Below, piece by piece: positions 52,422 to 61,852 of a DNA stretch of 64,000 nt; position 1 is the stretch's first letter, and each line of letters opens with the position of its first letter. The translations under genes and the position numbers were made by a program. The notes under the pieces are model-generated. The model made no database searches. It was not told where the DNA came from and saw only the letters and a list, made by a program, of their open reading frames with translations. The stretch is from Clostridiaceae bacterium Marseille-Q3526 (GTDB lineage Bacteria; Bacillota; Clostridia; Lachnospirales; Lachnospiraceae). The DNA lies in assembly GCA_018223375.1 (NCBI GenBank), contig JAGTTS010000011.1:17987-81986 (forward strand). The letters run 5' to 3'.

Positions 52422-52453
52422 GGGCTTCCTATAGAAAAGTTCTATAAGAAGCC
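52422..52453 (+). terminator. Hairpin after the ABC exporter operon
   Basis: GGCTTCCTATAGAA pairs with TTCTATAAGAAGCC around AAG, with one mismatched position. The T-run after it is poor, so termination may be partial. Confidence 0.6.
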
Positions 52454-52579
52454 ATGATTTAGTTAAAAAACCAATATCAGGCCGCGCGGCCTTGTCTCGA
52501 ATTCCCCTGTAAACTGTGATAAAATAGACCAATATGCATACAGTGCAGAAGGAATGTAGTTTCAGGAGGAGAAGAGAAA

Positions 52580-53725
52580 ATGATGAATCTGCCAGAAAAT
52601 TTTGTGACATACGACGAGGCCAGAAAAGCAGGATTCATAAAGATGAAGGAACTGAAAGAAAAAGGCGCCAGAGTGGTAGGCGTATTCTGCTCCTTCGTCC
52701 CAGTGGAGATTTTGATGGCCGGCGGCGCTGTGAACGCCTCTCTGTGCGCTTCCAGCGAGCAGCCGATCCCTGCGGCTGAGACGAAGCTGCCGAGAAATCT
52801 CTGCCCGTTAATCAAGGCCAGCTATGGCTTTGCATTGACAGATACCTGCCCGTATTTCTATTTCGCAGATCTGATTGTGGGGGAGACGACCTGCGACGGA
52901 AAGAAAAAGATGTTTGAGCTGATGAATGAGCTGAAGGAGACTTACGTCATGCAGCTGCCGGCTCAGAGAAATGAGAGAGGACTGGATCTCTGGAAAAAGG
53001 AGATCATTGCCCTGAAAGAGAAGCTGGAGGATTTCTACGGCATTCAGATTACAGAGGAAGATATTAAGAAGGCTATCCGGCTGAAGAACAGGGAGAGAAA
53101 GGCCATGCTGAGATTCATGGAGCTTGGAAAGCTGTATCCGTCCCCGATTTCAGGATATGAGATCAGCACAGTATCCGATTCCCTTGGATTTAATTTTGAC
53201 ATGGAAGACAGAATCCGCCGGGTAGAGGAGCGGACAAAAGAGGTATTAAAGGACTGGGAGGAGAACTACAAGGGCAAAACCTCCAAGCGTCCGAGACTTC
53301 TGATTACAGGATGCCCCAACGGAGGAGTCCGCGATAAGATTATCAGGACCGTGGAGGAGATGGGAGCCGATGTAGTGGCCTTCGATTCCTGCAGCGGAAC
53401 CAGAGAAAAGGTAGAGGAAGTAGACGAGACTATGCCGGTATTCGACGCATTGGCGAAGAAATACCTGAATATTAACTGCTCTGTTATGAGCCCTAATGAC
53501 AGCCGCCAGGGCTACATTAAGGAGATGATCCACGATTACCAGGTAGACGGCGTAGTGGAGATTATTCTTCAGTCCTGCCATACCTATAATATCGAGGCTC
53601 ATTTTGTGAAGCGCACCGTGGAGGCAGAAGGAATTCCGTACCTGATGATTGAGACAGATTACTCTAAATCCGATCAGGGACAGATCGCCACCAGGCTGGA
53701 GGCCCTGTTAGAGACCTTATCCTAG
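52580..53725 (+). CDS. 2-hydroxyacyl-CoA dehydratase-family Fe-S protein
   Basis: A 381-residue protein of the HgdB/BcrC/FldC family, whose members bind a [4Fe-4S] or double-cubane cluster and carry out ATP-driven low-potential reductions. Conserved pieces are VVGVFCSFVPVEILMAGGA, NLCPLIKASYGFA, FADLIVGETTCDGKKKM and, near the end, QSCHTYNIEAHFVKRTVEAEGIPYLMIETDYSKSDQGQI. It has no second subunit or activator ATPase next to it, which fits the double-cubane (DCCP) type that works as a single chain with a separate activator. The substrate is unknown. GGAGGAGAAG precedes the ATG. Confidence 0.82.
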   Translation: MMNLPENFVTYDEARKAGFIKMKELKEKGARVVGVFCSFVPVEILMAGGAVNASLCASSEQPIPAAETKLPRNLCPLIKASYGFALTDTCPYFYFADLIVGETTCDGKKKMFELMNELKETYVMQLPAQRNERGLDLWKKEIIALKEKLEDFYGIQITEEDIKKAIRLKNRERKAMLRFMELGKLYPSPISGYEISTVSDSLGFNFDMEDRIRRVEERTKEVLKDWEENYKGKTSKRPRLLITGCPNGGVRDKIIRTVEEMGADVVAFDSCSGTREKVEEVDETMPVFDALAKKYLNINCSVMSPNDSRQGYIKEMIHDYQVDGVVEIILQSCHTYNIEAHFVKRTVEAEGIPYLMIETDYSKSDQGQIATRLEALLETLS

Positions 53726-53811
53726 CAGAGACAGCTTTCTGACATATAGAAAGAGTAAATGGAATGTTGCCTGATATAGATAAAAGCAATGATATTTTAA
53801 GGGAAGAAACC

Positions 53812-53840
53812 TTGAATGATCAAGCGGTTCTCCGTATACT
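53812..53840 (+). promoter_or_regulatory. Promoter of the sugar ABC importer operon
   Basis: TTGAAT (53812-53817), 17 bases, TATACT (53835-53840), 57 bases before the binding-protein gene. Confidence 0.6.
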
Positions 53841-53897
53841 GAAAGAGTCGTATGTATTTCAGGTGATTTACACAGATATTTACAAGGAGAGAGAAGG

Positions 53898-55220
53898 ATG
53901 AAAAAGAAATTTGCAGGCGCACTGGCTGTGGCCATGATGGCAGCAGCAGTGACAGGATGTTCCGGAAATTCCGGAAAGGAGACAACAGCAGCTGTAAGCG
54001 AAGCAGAGACAGCCGCAAATGAAGCAGAGACAGAAGCCGCTGCAGAGGAGAAGAAGGATCTGGCTGGAACTGAGATCACAGTTATGGTTCCGGACTGGGC
54101 GAATCCAGGAGAAGAGCTCTTAGCTCAGTTTACAGAGGAGACAGGCATTAAGGTTGTCATGAACGAAGTGAGCTGGGACGATATCCGCGACAAAATTTCC
54201 ATCGCGGCTGTAGGCGGCAAGGCTGCAGCTGATGTATTTGAAGTAGACTGGTCCTGGGTTGGAGAGATGAACAGCGCAGGCTGGCTGGAGCCGGTTGAGC
54301 TGAGCGAAGAGGATCTGGCTGATATGCCGTCTGCAGGAACCTTTATGATTGACGGAAAGGTTCTGGCTGTTCCTTATGCTAACGACTACAGAATTGCTTA
54401 CTATAATAAGGCTCACTTTGAGCAGGCCGGCATTGAGAAGGCTCCGGAGACCTGGGATGAGGTTTATGAGGCTATGAAGGCCATTAAGGAGCAGGGCGTG
54501 GCAGAGTATCCTTACGCTATGCCGATGAACGCAGATGAGTCTGCTACTACTTCCATGATGTGGATGGCATTTGCCAGAAACGGCGTTGTCTTTAACGATG
54601 ACAATACTTTAAATGAGGAATCCGTAACAGATGCCCTGACCTTTGAGAACCAGATGGTACAGGAAGGATATACCGATCCGGCTATCAAGACAGCTACGGG
54701 TATGGATGTCTACAGAAAGATTACAGCCGGAGAGGCCAGCTTTATGGTAGGCCCGACAAAGTTCGTACGTTTTGCTTCCAATCCTGAAGAGTGCAGCGTA
54801 GTAGGTGACGTAGTGCCGATTATGCTTCCAGGAAAAGGCGGCACAGCAGAGCAGACTATGCCGCTTCCGGAGGCAGTAGGTATTTCCAGCTACTCCGAGA
54901 ATAAGGAAGCTGCCTTAGAGTTTGTAAAATGGTACAGCGCTCCGGAGACACAGAAGGCACTGTACACAGCAAACGGCTCTATTCCTACCAGAAACAGTGT
55001 TCTGGAGTCTCTGATTGAGGATGGAACAATTACAGAGCCGGGCGCAATGTTAGATATGGCTAAGCTGATCAAGTCCCCATTCCCCAATGGTGTACCGGAT
55101 TACTATGCAGAGATGAGCAATGCTATGTTTAACAATATTAACCGTATGGTTATGGGCGAGCAGACACCAGAGGAGGCGTTTGCAGCCATGAATGAAAAGG
55201 TAAACGAGCTGGCAAAATAA
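53898..55220 (+). CDS. Extracellular solute (sugar)-binding lipoprotein
   Basis: A 440-residue family 1 solute-binding protein. The signal peptide ends in a lipobox (AAVTGC, cysteine about 21), and a Glu/Ala/Thr-rich linker follows before the two-lobed domain starting TEITVMVPDWANPGEELLAQFTEETGIKV. It should capture a sugar or oligosaccharide outside the membrane and pass it to the two permeases downstream. No regulator or glycosidase is adjacent, so the sugar cannot be guessed. Start has AGGAGAGAAGG upstream. Confidence 0.9.
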   Translation: MKKKFAGALAVAMMAAAVTGCSGNSGKETTAAVSEAETAANEAETEAAAEEKKDLAGTEITVMVPDWANPGEELLAQFTEETGIKVVMNEVSWDDIRDKISIAAVGGKAAADVFEVDWSWVGEMNSAGWLEPVELSEEDLADMPSAGTFMIDGKVLAVPYANDYRIAYYNKAHFEQAGIEKAPETWDEVYEAMKAIKEQGVAEYPYAMPMNADESATTSMMWMAFARNGVVFNDDNTLNEESVTDALTFENQMVQEGYTDPAIKTATGMDVYRKITAGEASFMVGPTKFVRFASNPEECSVVGDVVPIMLPGKGGTAEQTMPLPEAVGISSYSENKEAALEFVKWYSAPETQKALYTANGSIPTRNSVLESLIEDGTITEPGAMLDMAKLIKSPFPNGVPDYYAEMSNAMFNNINRMVMGEQTPEEAFAAMNEKVNELAK

Positions 55221-55333
55221 CAGCGAAAGACAGGAAGGGGATGCTGTGGGAGACGGATGTGCTTTCACTGCATCTCCTTTTGTCATGGAAGCGTTTTGCC
55301 AGGCTTAATACAATATAAGCAGGAGGAAATGGA

Positions 55334-56218
55334 ATGCACAAAAAGAAAGGGGACAGGCTTCTGCCTTACGCTCTTCTGCTGCCGGCAGGAGTATTGATGG
55401 CTGCCCTGGTATTTTATCCGGTGGCTGTTACCTTTACCTACAGCTTAAAGGAAATGAAGCTGACAGCGCCTCAGAATACACATTTTATCGGGATGGAAAA
55501 CTATGCAGCGATACTGAAATCCCAGGAGTTCTGGTATGCTTTCCAGAATACAGCTTTTCTTCTGGTATTAGTGGCAGGGCTGACGACAGTATTTGGCCTT
55601 TTGGTATCCCTGGTTCTGAATTCAGATACAAAGCTGTCAGGTCTTCTCACTGCAGCGGCCATTCTGCCCTGGGCCATGCCGCCGATTGTCAATGGAATTA
55701 TCTGGCGGTTTGTGTTTCATTCCGGCTATGGATTTATGAATAAGCTGCTGATGCTTCTGGGAATTGTGGACAAGCCGATAGAATGGCTGGCTTCCCGCTG
55801 GCTTCTCCTGACCGTGGCTGGTATTGTGGCCGCGTGGCGCAGCATTCCCTTCTGCGCCATTGTCTGCCTGTCAGGGCTGAGAACCATTCCAGGAGAACTT
55901 TACGAGGCGGCGCGCCTGGATGGCTGCGGAAGATGGAATTCCTTCCGGCATATTACCCTTCCGCTTTCCAGGCCGTTTGTACTGATTGGACTTACCTCCG
56001 CGTCGATTACAGCGGTGAATCTGTTTGACGAGCTGGCAGCCCTTTCCGGCTACAGCGATCTGGGAAAGAATCTTCTGATTCAGAACTATCTGACAACCTT
56101 CTCTTTCTTAAATTATGGACGAGGCAGCGCCCTTACCTATTTAATTATGCTGATCTGCGCGGCGCTGGGAGTGTTTTATCTGAGAAGCATGAATCGGGAA
56201 CAGGAGGAAAATGAATGA
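55334..56218 (+). CDS. Sugar ABC transporter permease (MalF type)
   Basis: A 294-residue permease with six helices and the EAA loop LYEAARLDGCGRWNSFRHITLPLSRP (about 195-220) that contacts the ATPase. It follows the binding protein by 113 bases and overlaps the next permease by four bases. Confidence 0.92.
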   Translation: MHKKKGDRLLPYALLLPAGVLMAALVFYPVAVTFTYSLKEMKLTAPQNTHFIGMENYAAILKSQEFWYAFQNTAFLLVLVAGLTTVFGLLVSLVLNSDTKLSGLLTAAAILPWAMPPIVNGIIWRFVFHSGYGFMNKLLMLLGIVDKPIEWLASRWLLLTVAGIVAAWRSIPFCAIVCLSGLRTIPGELYEAARLDGCGRWNSFRHITLPLSRPFVLIGLTSASITAVNLFDELAALSGYSDLGKNLLIQNYLTTFSFLNYGRGSALTYLIMLICAALGVFYLRSMNREQEENE

Positions 56219-57066
56219 GAAAGAAATCTGTCCGGCGTCAGCCCTGGTATTACTGGGCAGCAGCCGCCGTACTTTTAATCCTGACTCTGGGGCCTTTTGT
56301 GTGGGCGTTTATTATTTCCGTTACCCCAGAGTATGAAATGTTTACCAACACAAGACATATGCTGCCCAGCACGGCAGTGTGGAGCAACTACGAAAATCTC
56401 TTCAGCATGACTACAAGCCACAGTGTCCGTCTGTTTCGGGGCCTGAAAAATTCTCTGACGGCAGCAGCAGTGACTCTTGCCATTGGAGTTCCCCTGGCCT
56501 TGATTACAGCGTATACCCTGACAAAAATGGAGTTTCCAGGCAGGAAGTGGTTTAAGAATGCACTTCTCATTACGATGGTAATTCCTGTATTCGCCACCAT
56601 TATTCCGCTGTTTCGGGTGTTTATTGAGCATGACCTTTTAGACAGCCAGTTCTGGCTTTCACTGGTGTATGTAAGCTCTTTTCTGCCCATGAGTACCTGG
56701 CTGATGAGCAATTATTTTGCCACCATTCCACGGGAAATTCTGGAGGCTGCCAGAGTAGATGGCTGCGGAACCATGGGGACTTTCTTTCGGATTGTGCTGC
56801 CCGTTTCAGGTCCTGTGATTTTAGCATGCAGTTTAATCATGTTTTTAAGCGCCTGGAACCAGTTTCAGATTCCGCTAATTCTGGCCTCCTCCCTGGAGAC
56901 AAAACCGGTATCCATCGTCACCAGTGAGTTTATGACGAAGGATTCGATTCAGTATGGCCTGACAGCTGCAGGCGGGCTGATTGCCATTATCCCTCCTGCT
57001 GTTCTGGCGCTTGTATTCCGGAAATTCCTGGTAAGCGGCATGATGGGAGGCGCTTCAAAAGGCTAA
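56215..57066 (+). CDS. Sugar ABC transporter permease (MalG type)
   Basis: A 283-residue permease with six helices and the EAA loop ILEAARVDGCGTMGTFFRIVLPVSGP (about 178-203). It pairs with the preceding permease. No ATPase gene follows; importers of this CUT1 class in Firmicutes often share one MsmX/MsiK-type ATPase encoded elsewhere, which is the likely case here. Confidence 0.92.
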   Translation: MRKKSVRRQPWYYWAAAAVLLILTLGPFVWAFIISVTPEYEMFTNTRHMLPSTAVWSNYENLFSMTTSHSVRLFRGLKNSLTAAAVTLAIGVPLALITAYTLTKMEFPGRKWFKNALLITMVIPVFATIIPLFRVFIEHDLLDSQFWLSLVYVSSFLPMSTWLMSNYFATIPREILEAARVDGCGTMGTFFRIVLPVSGPVILACSLIMFLSAWNQFQIPLILASSLETKPVSIVTSEFMTKDSIQYGLTAAGGLIAIIPPAVLALVFRKFLVSGMMGGASKG

Positions 57067-57114
57067 AGAAACGGCTGGGAAATTATTAAATAAATATAAA
57101 TCGCTCCAATTTTC

Positions 57115-57143
57115 TTGACAGCGCAAAAAAAAGTAAATATAAT
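57115..57143 (+). promoter_or_regulatory. Promoter of the NlpC/P60 gene
   Basis: TTGACA (57115-57120), 17 bases, TATAAT (57138-57143): a consensus sigma-A promoter with a 110-base AT-rich leader that contains two TAACAATTA-like repeats. Confidence 0.8.
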
Positions 57144-57252
57144 AACGTCGTAACATATTTAACAATTATGTAACAATTAGAAAGAAAAAGTTAATATGTT
57201 ATGAGAAAGTTGTAAGATTGCGGATTGAAAATAAAAAGTCAGGAGTTTTGGG

Positions 57253-57927
57253 ATGATAAAGAATAGAGGATGGAAGCTGTTGGGAATGATGTGCGTCTGC
57301 TCTGCCGTATTATTTGCGAATCCGGCGAAGGCGGAGGCCGCTGAAGCCGAGGAGGGCGCAGTAGTCAAAGTAGAAGTAGAGCAGGTTTCACTGTACTCAG
57401 AGATGAACGCAGAGTCTGCCGTAGTCGAGCAGGCGTCCCAGGGCGACACCTACGAGGTAGTCGAGGACAACGGCGACGGCTGGGTGAAAGTCTTTTCAGA
57501 GAGCGGAGAGGAAGGCTATCTGATGGCAGACGGAAAATCAGCAGTTGTGGAGGCGGAAGCCGGAGACGTGAGACAGGATGTTGTAGATTACGCCCTCACC
57601 TTCCTTGGAAATCCCTATGTGTACGGAGGCTCAGATCCGAATACCGGCACAGACTGCTCCGGATTTACAAGCTATGTGTTAGAGCATGCCGGCGGCGTGG
57701 ACATGAACCGTTCCTCACGCTCCCAGGCGACTCAGGGCACCCAGGTCAGCGCAGAGCAGATGCAGCCAGGGGATCTGGTGTTTTATGCCAATGGAAGCCG
57801 GATTAACCACGTAGGACTTTACATAGGAGACGGCCAGATTGTACATGCCTCCACAGAGCGGACAGGCATTAAGATCTCTCCCTGGACCTACCGGAACCCA
57901 GTTAAGATTGTGAGCGTGTTAGGTTAA
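57253..57927 (+). CDS. Secreted NlpC/P60 (C40) endopeptidase with SH3 domain
   Basis: A 224-residue cell-wall hydrolase. A signal peptide (about 1-28, cleavage near AKAEA) leads to a bacterial SH3 domain (about 38-95, VSLYSEMNAES, then GDTYEVVEDNGDGWVKV) and a C-terminal NlpC/P60 domain. The catalytic residues are C135 (GTDCSGF), H186 (INHVGLY) and H198 (IVHAS). Such enzymes cut D-Glu-meso-DAP bonds in peptidoglycan. Strong consensus promoter and good ribosome binding site point to high expression. Confidence 0.9.
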   Translation: MIKNRGWKLLGMMCVCSAVLFANPAKAEAAEAEEGAVVKVEVEQVSLYSEMNAESAVVEQASQGDTYEVVEDNGDGWVKVFSESGEEGYLMADGKSAVVEAEAGDVRQDVVDYALTFLGNPYVYGGSDPNTGTDCSGFTSYVLEHAGGVDMNRSSRSQATQGTQVSAEQMQPGDLVFYANGSRINHVGLYIGDGQIVHASTERTGIKISPWTYRNPVKIVSVLG

Positions 57928-58009
57928 TAAAATTGTTTTTTCTGAATAAATGCCAGAGAAATGAACCATACTGACTGTGTAACCATTGAAACGTCAGGAG
58001 GTAATGAAC

Positions 58010-58186
58010 ATGGCAGACAGAAACAGCTATAACGAAAACAGCTTAAAGAACAGAGACGATTCTCAGAACAGAAGCCAGAATAAGTCTCAGAACTCTTCTA
58101 AGGACTGCGGCAGAGACAGCTCCAGAAATTCTTCCAGAAACAGCAGCAGGAATAAAGCTGACAACTGCAGCAGAAACAATGACTAA
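58010..58186 (+). CDS. Small Ser/Asn/Arg-rich hydrophilic protein, unknown
   Basis: A 58-residue protein made almost wholly of S, N, R, K, D and Q, with repeated SRN and SQN triplets and two cysteines (in KDCGRD and DNCSRN). It has no hydrophobic segment and should be disordered. AGGAGG lies 9 bases upstream of the ATG and a long terminator follows, so it looks like a real gene. I do not recognise the family. A spore-associated or nucleic-acid-binding role would fit the composition but is a guess. Confidence 0.6.
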   Translation: MADRNSYNENSLKNRDDSQNRSQNKSQNSSKDCGRDSSRNSSRNSSRNKADNCSRNND

Positions 58187-58227
58187 AAAAGCAGAACAGA
58201 CAGAAGAAAAATAAAACAAAAACAGGC

Positions 58228-58285
58228 GGGGAATCGTTTTCCGGGCTTTTATGAGAGGCAGGAGGACGGTTCCCCGTTTGCTTTG
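58228..58285 (+). terminator. Terminator after the small hydrophilic protein gene
   Basis: GGGGAATCGTTTTCC (58228-58242) pairs with GGAGGACGGTTCCCC (58261-58275) over 15 bp with G-T pairs, followed by GTTTGCTTT. Confidence 0.65.
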
Positions 58286-58352
58286 CCCGGATGGAACAGG
58301 CTCTGCCCTGCTGGAATACAATAAAATAAGAAACAAGCACAGGAGAACGATT

Positions 58353-58682
58353 ATGTATCAGATGATACCGGTGCGGCGTCTGGATCAGTTTTTGGATCAG
58401 GGGTTTTCCGGAACCATTATAGATTTGCGAAGTCCCGAGGAATACAAGCGCTTTCATCTGAAAGGAGCGGTGAACCGGGAGCTGGAAGAGCTTTTAAATC
58501 AGCCGGAGGAGATAGACAGAACGCTTCCGGTGCTGTTTTACTGCTCCAGAGGAAGCGAGAGTCTGCGGGCTGCTGTGTGTTTTTCGCGGATGGGCTTCCG
58601 CGCCTTCGACGTGGCGGGAGGAATCCAGTATTATTGCGGACACAATGGGGAGAAACAGGCTTTTGGGGGCTTTGAGAAGTAA
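58353..58682 (+). CDS. Single-domain rhodanese-like protein
   Basis: A 109-residue protein with one rhodanese domain: IIDLRSPEEYKRFHLKGAVN in the first half and the active-site loop FYCSRGSES with C64. The enzyme may carry persulfide sulfur. Start 58353 is chosen for AGGAGA just upstream; a longer frame from 58251 lacks a ribosome binding site. Its partner is not evident from neighbours. Confidence 0.83.
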   Translation: MYQMIPVRRLDQFLDQGFSGTIIDLRSPEEYKRFHLKGAVNRELEELLNQPEEIDRTLPVLFYCSRGSESLRAAVCFSRMGFRAFDVAGGIQYYCGHNGEKQAFGGFEK

Positions 58683-58829
58683 AACACTGGCCCTCAGCCA
58701 TTGACAGGAGAAAGTGGTTAAATTAGAATAGAAAATGCAGATCCCTCATAGAAAAGTAAAGGGATTGAAGTCACAGGGCGGCCGCAGCATGCGGCCTGCA
58801 CAGCATAAGAAAGATAAGAGGAACGAGGA

Positions 58830-60002
58830 TTGGAACGATTTGAACTGATTGCCCCCTGCCACTTCGGTCTGGAGGCAGTTCTGAAAAAAGAAATTACAGA
58901 TTTGGGCTATGAGATCACTCTGGTGGAGGACGGCCGCGTGACCTTCGAGGGAGACGCGGAGGCCATTGCCAGGGCGAATGTGTTCTTGAGAACCGCGGAG
59001 AGAGTTCTTTTAAAGGCAGGCAGCTTTACGGCCGTGACCTTTGACGAACTGTTTGAAAAGACAAGAGCGATTCCATGGGAGCGCTACATTCCCAGGGATG
59101 GAAAATGCTGGGTGACAAAGGCTTCTTCTATTAAAAGCAAGCTGTTCAGCCCGTCGGACATTCAGAGGATTATGAAAAAGGCCATTGCGAGACGTCTCCA
59201 GGAGGCTTACGATCTGGGGCAGCAGCCTCTGCCGGAGACTGGGAGCGAATACCCGCTGCGAGTGTTTTTCTTTAAGGACCAGGTGACAGTGGGCATTGAT
59301 ACCAGCGGAGATTCCCTCCATAAGAGAGGCTACAGGACGCTGACCAGCAAGGCTCCGATTACAGAGACTCTGGCCGCGGCCCTGATTCTCTTGACTCCCT
59401 GGAAGAAGGACAGGATTCTGGTGGATCCCTTCTGCGGAAGCGGAACCTTCCCTATCGAGGCGGCCATGATTGCGGCCAATATTGCGCCAGGCATGAACCG
59501 TTCCTTCCTGGCGGAGGGATGGAAAAACCTGGTTCCTAGAAAGCACTGGTACAATGCGGTGGACGAGGCGATGGAGGTTATGGACGATAGCGTCCAGGTG
59601 GATATCCAGGGCTATGACGCAGACGGAGATATTGTCCGGGCGGCCAGGGAGAACGCAGCCAGAGCCGGCGTGGATCACATGATTCACTTCCAGCAGAGGC
59701 CGGTGGCCGAGCTGAGCCATCCGAAAAAGTACGGCTTTATTATCACGAACCCGCCCTACGGCGAGAGAATCGAGGAGAAGAAGAACCTGCCGGAGCTGTA
59801 CCGCCAGATTGGAGAGCGTTACAGGGAACTGGACGCCTGGTCCATGTACCTGATCACCTCCTACGAGGATGCAGAGCGTTATATTGGAAGAAAAGCTGAT
59901 AAAAACAGGAAGATTTATAATGGAATGATGAAAACGTATTTTTATCAGTTTCTGGGGCCGAAGCCTCCCAGAAGGCGGCCGGAAGAAAAGAATGAGGGAT
60001 AA
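58830..60002 (+). CDS. THUMP-domain 23S rRNA guanine methyltransferase (RlmL N-half-like)
   Basis: A 390-residue enzyme with an N-terminal ferredoxin-like and THUMP region (about 1-155) and a Rossmann methyltransferase domain. The SAM motif is VDPFCGSGTFPIEAAMIA and the catalytic motif NPPYGERI. It corresponds to the m2G-forming half of RlmL (also called YpsC in Bacillus). The start is TTG 58830 with AAGAGG upstream. The stop shares one base with the protease gene that follows. Confidence 0.9.
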   Translation: MERFELIAPCHFGLEAVLKKEITDLGYEITLVEDGRVTFEGDAEAIARANVFLRTAERVLLKAGSFTAVTFDELFEKTRAIPWERYIPRDGKCWVTKASSIKSKLFSPSDIQRIMKKAIARRLQEAYDLGQQPLPETGSEYPLRVFFFKDQVTVGIDTSGDSLHKRGYRTLTSKAPITETLAAALILLTPWKKDRILVDPFCGSGTFPIEAAMIAANIAPGMNRSFLAEGWKNLVPRKHWYNAVDEAMEVMDDSVQVDIQGYDADGDIVRAARENAARAGVDHMIHFQQRPVAELSHPKKYGFIITNPPYGERIEEKKNLPELYRQIGERYRELDAWSMYLITSYEDAERYIGRKADKNRKIYNGMMKTYFYQFLGPKPPRRRPEEKNEG

Positions 60003-61744
60003 TGAGGCGCAGACAGTTTATAGCGCTGCTGGCAGTTCTGGCTCTCTCCTTCTGCATCCTGAAATTCGGCGGCCGTCTGGCTGTGGAGGACGTGCGGGAG
60101 GGGGAGATGGCTGGAAGCTATCCGGCAGAGTGGTATGAGATGGTATCCAGGGAAACCAATGAAAAGGGAATTCAGGTAGTGGTGGACGGGGAAGAGAAAA
60201 AGCTGAAGACGCCTGTCAGGATGGCGGCGGCAGGCGGCTTTCTCATTCCTGTAAGCGAACTTCGGGAATTGTTTTCCTGTACAGCCCATACATATGATGA
60301 CACAATTCTGGTAATGGAAAAGACAGGACGGCAGGCCAGCATTGCCATAGGCAAGAGCGAGATGACTCTGCGCCGGGCCAGCAGAGAGACGGGGGAGGAG
60401 ATAAGCGGGGAGAATATTCCGCTAGATCATCCCCTCACTGTGAAGCAAGGCCAGCTGTCCGTGCCGGCTGAGGCCCTTGCCCAGGCCTTTGACTACGATA
60501 TGGACTGGGACGCCGAACAGTCAGTCCTTTCCTTTACCTCCCAGAACCCGGAAGAAAAGGTCCTTCCCAGATCTTATGACTACCGGATGGTGGGAAGAGC
60601 GCCTGCAGTGAAAAACCAGGGAAGCCTGGGAACCTGCTGGGCCTTCGCCTCTCTCATGGCTCTGGAGAGCCGCCTGCTTCCGGAACAGTCCTTTGATTTT
60701 TCAGAAGACCATATGTCTCTTAGAAACAGCTTTCAGATGGATCAAAACGACGGAGGGGACTATACGATGTCTATGGCCTACCTGCTTTCCTGGCAGGGGC
60801 CGGTGCTGGAGAGCGAGGATCCCTATGGGGACAGCTGGTCTCCAGAGGGGCTTTCCCCGGCTCTTCACCTCCAGGAGATCCAGATCCTTCCGGAGAAGAA
60901 TTATGAGGCGGTAAAGGAAGCCGTTTACTTTACCGGAGGGGTTCAAAGCTCTCTTTACACCTCCATGGCTGACGGGGAAGAGAGCTCTGACTACTATAAT
61001 AAAGAAGAGGGAGCGTACTGTTATACAGGAGACAGGCGTCCGAACCACGATGTGGTGATTATTGGCTGGGACGACGATTATCCTAAGGAAAATTTTCCGG
61101 TTCAGCCGGAAGGAGACGGCGCCTTTATCTGTGCAAACAGCTGGGGCGGAGCCTTCGGAGAGCAGGGATATTTCTACGTATCCTATTATGATACCAATAT
61201 TGGAATTCATAATATTGTATACAGCCGCGCCGATTCCTCTGATTACTATGACAAAATTTACCAGACGGATTTGTGCGGATGGGTAGGACAGCTGGGCTAT
61301 GGAAAGGAAGACGCTTTTTTTGCCAATATCTATCAGGCAGAGGAGGATGAGGAGCTGTGGGCGGCCGGCTTTTACGCTACAGATGAGGATACCCAGTACG
61401 AGGTGTATGTGGTGAACGACGCGGCGGGAAGCGCAGACTTCGGCAGGCGCAGATCCATGGCCAGAGGAAAGTTAGAACATGCGGGCTATTATACCATTGA
61501 TTTTCCAAAACCAGCTGCCGTGAAAGCGGGAGAGAGGTTCGCTGTGATTGTGAGCATCCGGACGCCAGGGTCCATTCATCCGGTAGCCATAGAGTATAAC
61601 GCCCCGGACAAGAAAACAAAGGTGGACTTAAGCGACGGAGAAGGCTACATCAGCCTGCGGGGAACGGCGTGGGACCGCGTGGAAACAGAACAGAACTGCA
61701 ACGTGTGCCTGAAGGCGTACACAAGACGGACTGCAGACAGGTAA
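60002..61744 (+). CDS. Secreted papain-fold (C1) cysteine protease with N-terminal copper-amine-oxidase-like domain
   Basis: A 580-residue exported protein. A signal or anchor helix (about 4-22) is followed by a stalk and a region like the copper amine oxidase N-terminal domain (about 57-178, with VSELRELFSC and LSVPAEALAQAFDYDMDWD). The C1 peptidase domain has Q206, C212 (NQGSLGTCWAFAS), H349 (PNHDVVIIGWDDD) and N379 (ANSWGGAFGEQGYFY). A C-terminal beta domain (about 425-575) resembles the lectin-like domain of such proteases. Its ATG overlaps the stop of the methyltransferase gene by one base. Confidence 0.87.
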   Translation: MRRRQFIALLAVLALSFCILKFGGRLAVEDVREGEMAGSYPAEWYEMVSRETNEKGIQVVVDGEEKKLKTPVRMAAAGGFLIPVSELRELFSCTAHTYDDTILVMEKTGRQASIAIGKSEMTLRRASRETGEEISGENIPLDHPLTVKQGQLSVPAEALAQAFDYDMDWDAEQSVLSFTSQNPEEKVLPRSYDYRMVGRAPAVKNQGSLGTCWAFASLMALESRLLPEQSFDFSEDHMSLRNSFQMDQNDGGDYTMSMAYLLSWQGPVLESEDPYGDSWSPEGLSPALHLQEIQILPEKNYEAVKEAVYFTGGVQSSLYTSMADGEESSDYYNKEEGAYCYTGDRRPNHDVVIIGWDDDYPKENFPVQPEGDGAFICANSWGGAFGEQGYFYVSYYDTNIGIHNIVYSRADSSDYYDKIYQTDLCGWVGQLGYGKEDAFFANIYQAEEDEELWAAGFYATDEDTQYEVYVVNDAAGSADFGRRRSMARGKLEHAGYYTIDFPKPAAVKAGERFAVIVSIRTPGSIHPVAIEYNAPDKKTKVDLSDGEGYISLRGTAWDRVETEQNCNVCLKAYTRRTADR

Positions 61745-61852
61745 AAGGCCTGAAGCACAAAAAGAAAAGAATGAAATATCTGAATCCATAAAAACAGCTG
61801 ACAGGAGCGCGGAACGCGCTGGATAAAAGAAACAGGATACAGGAGGAGAAAC

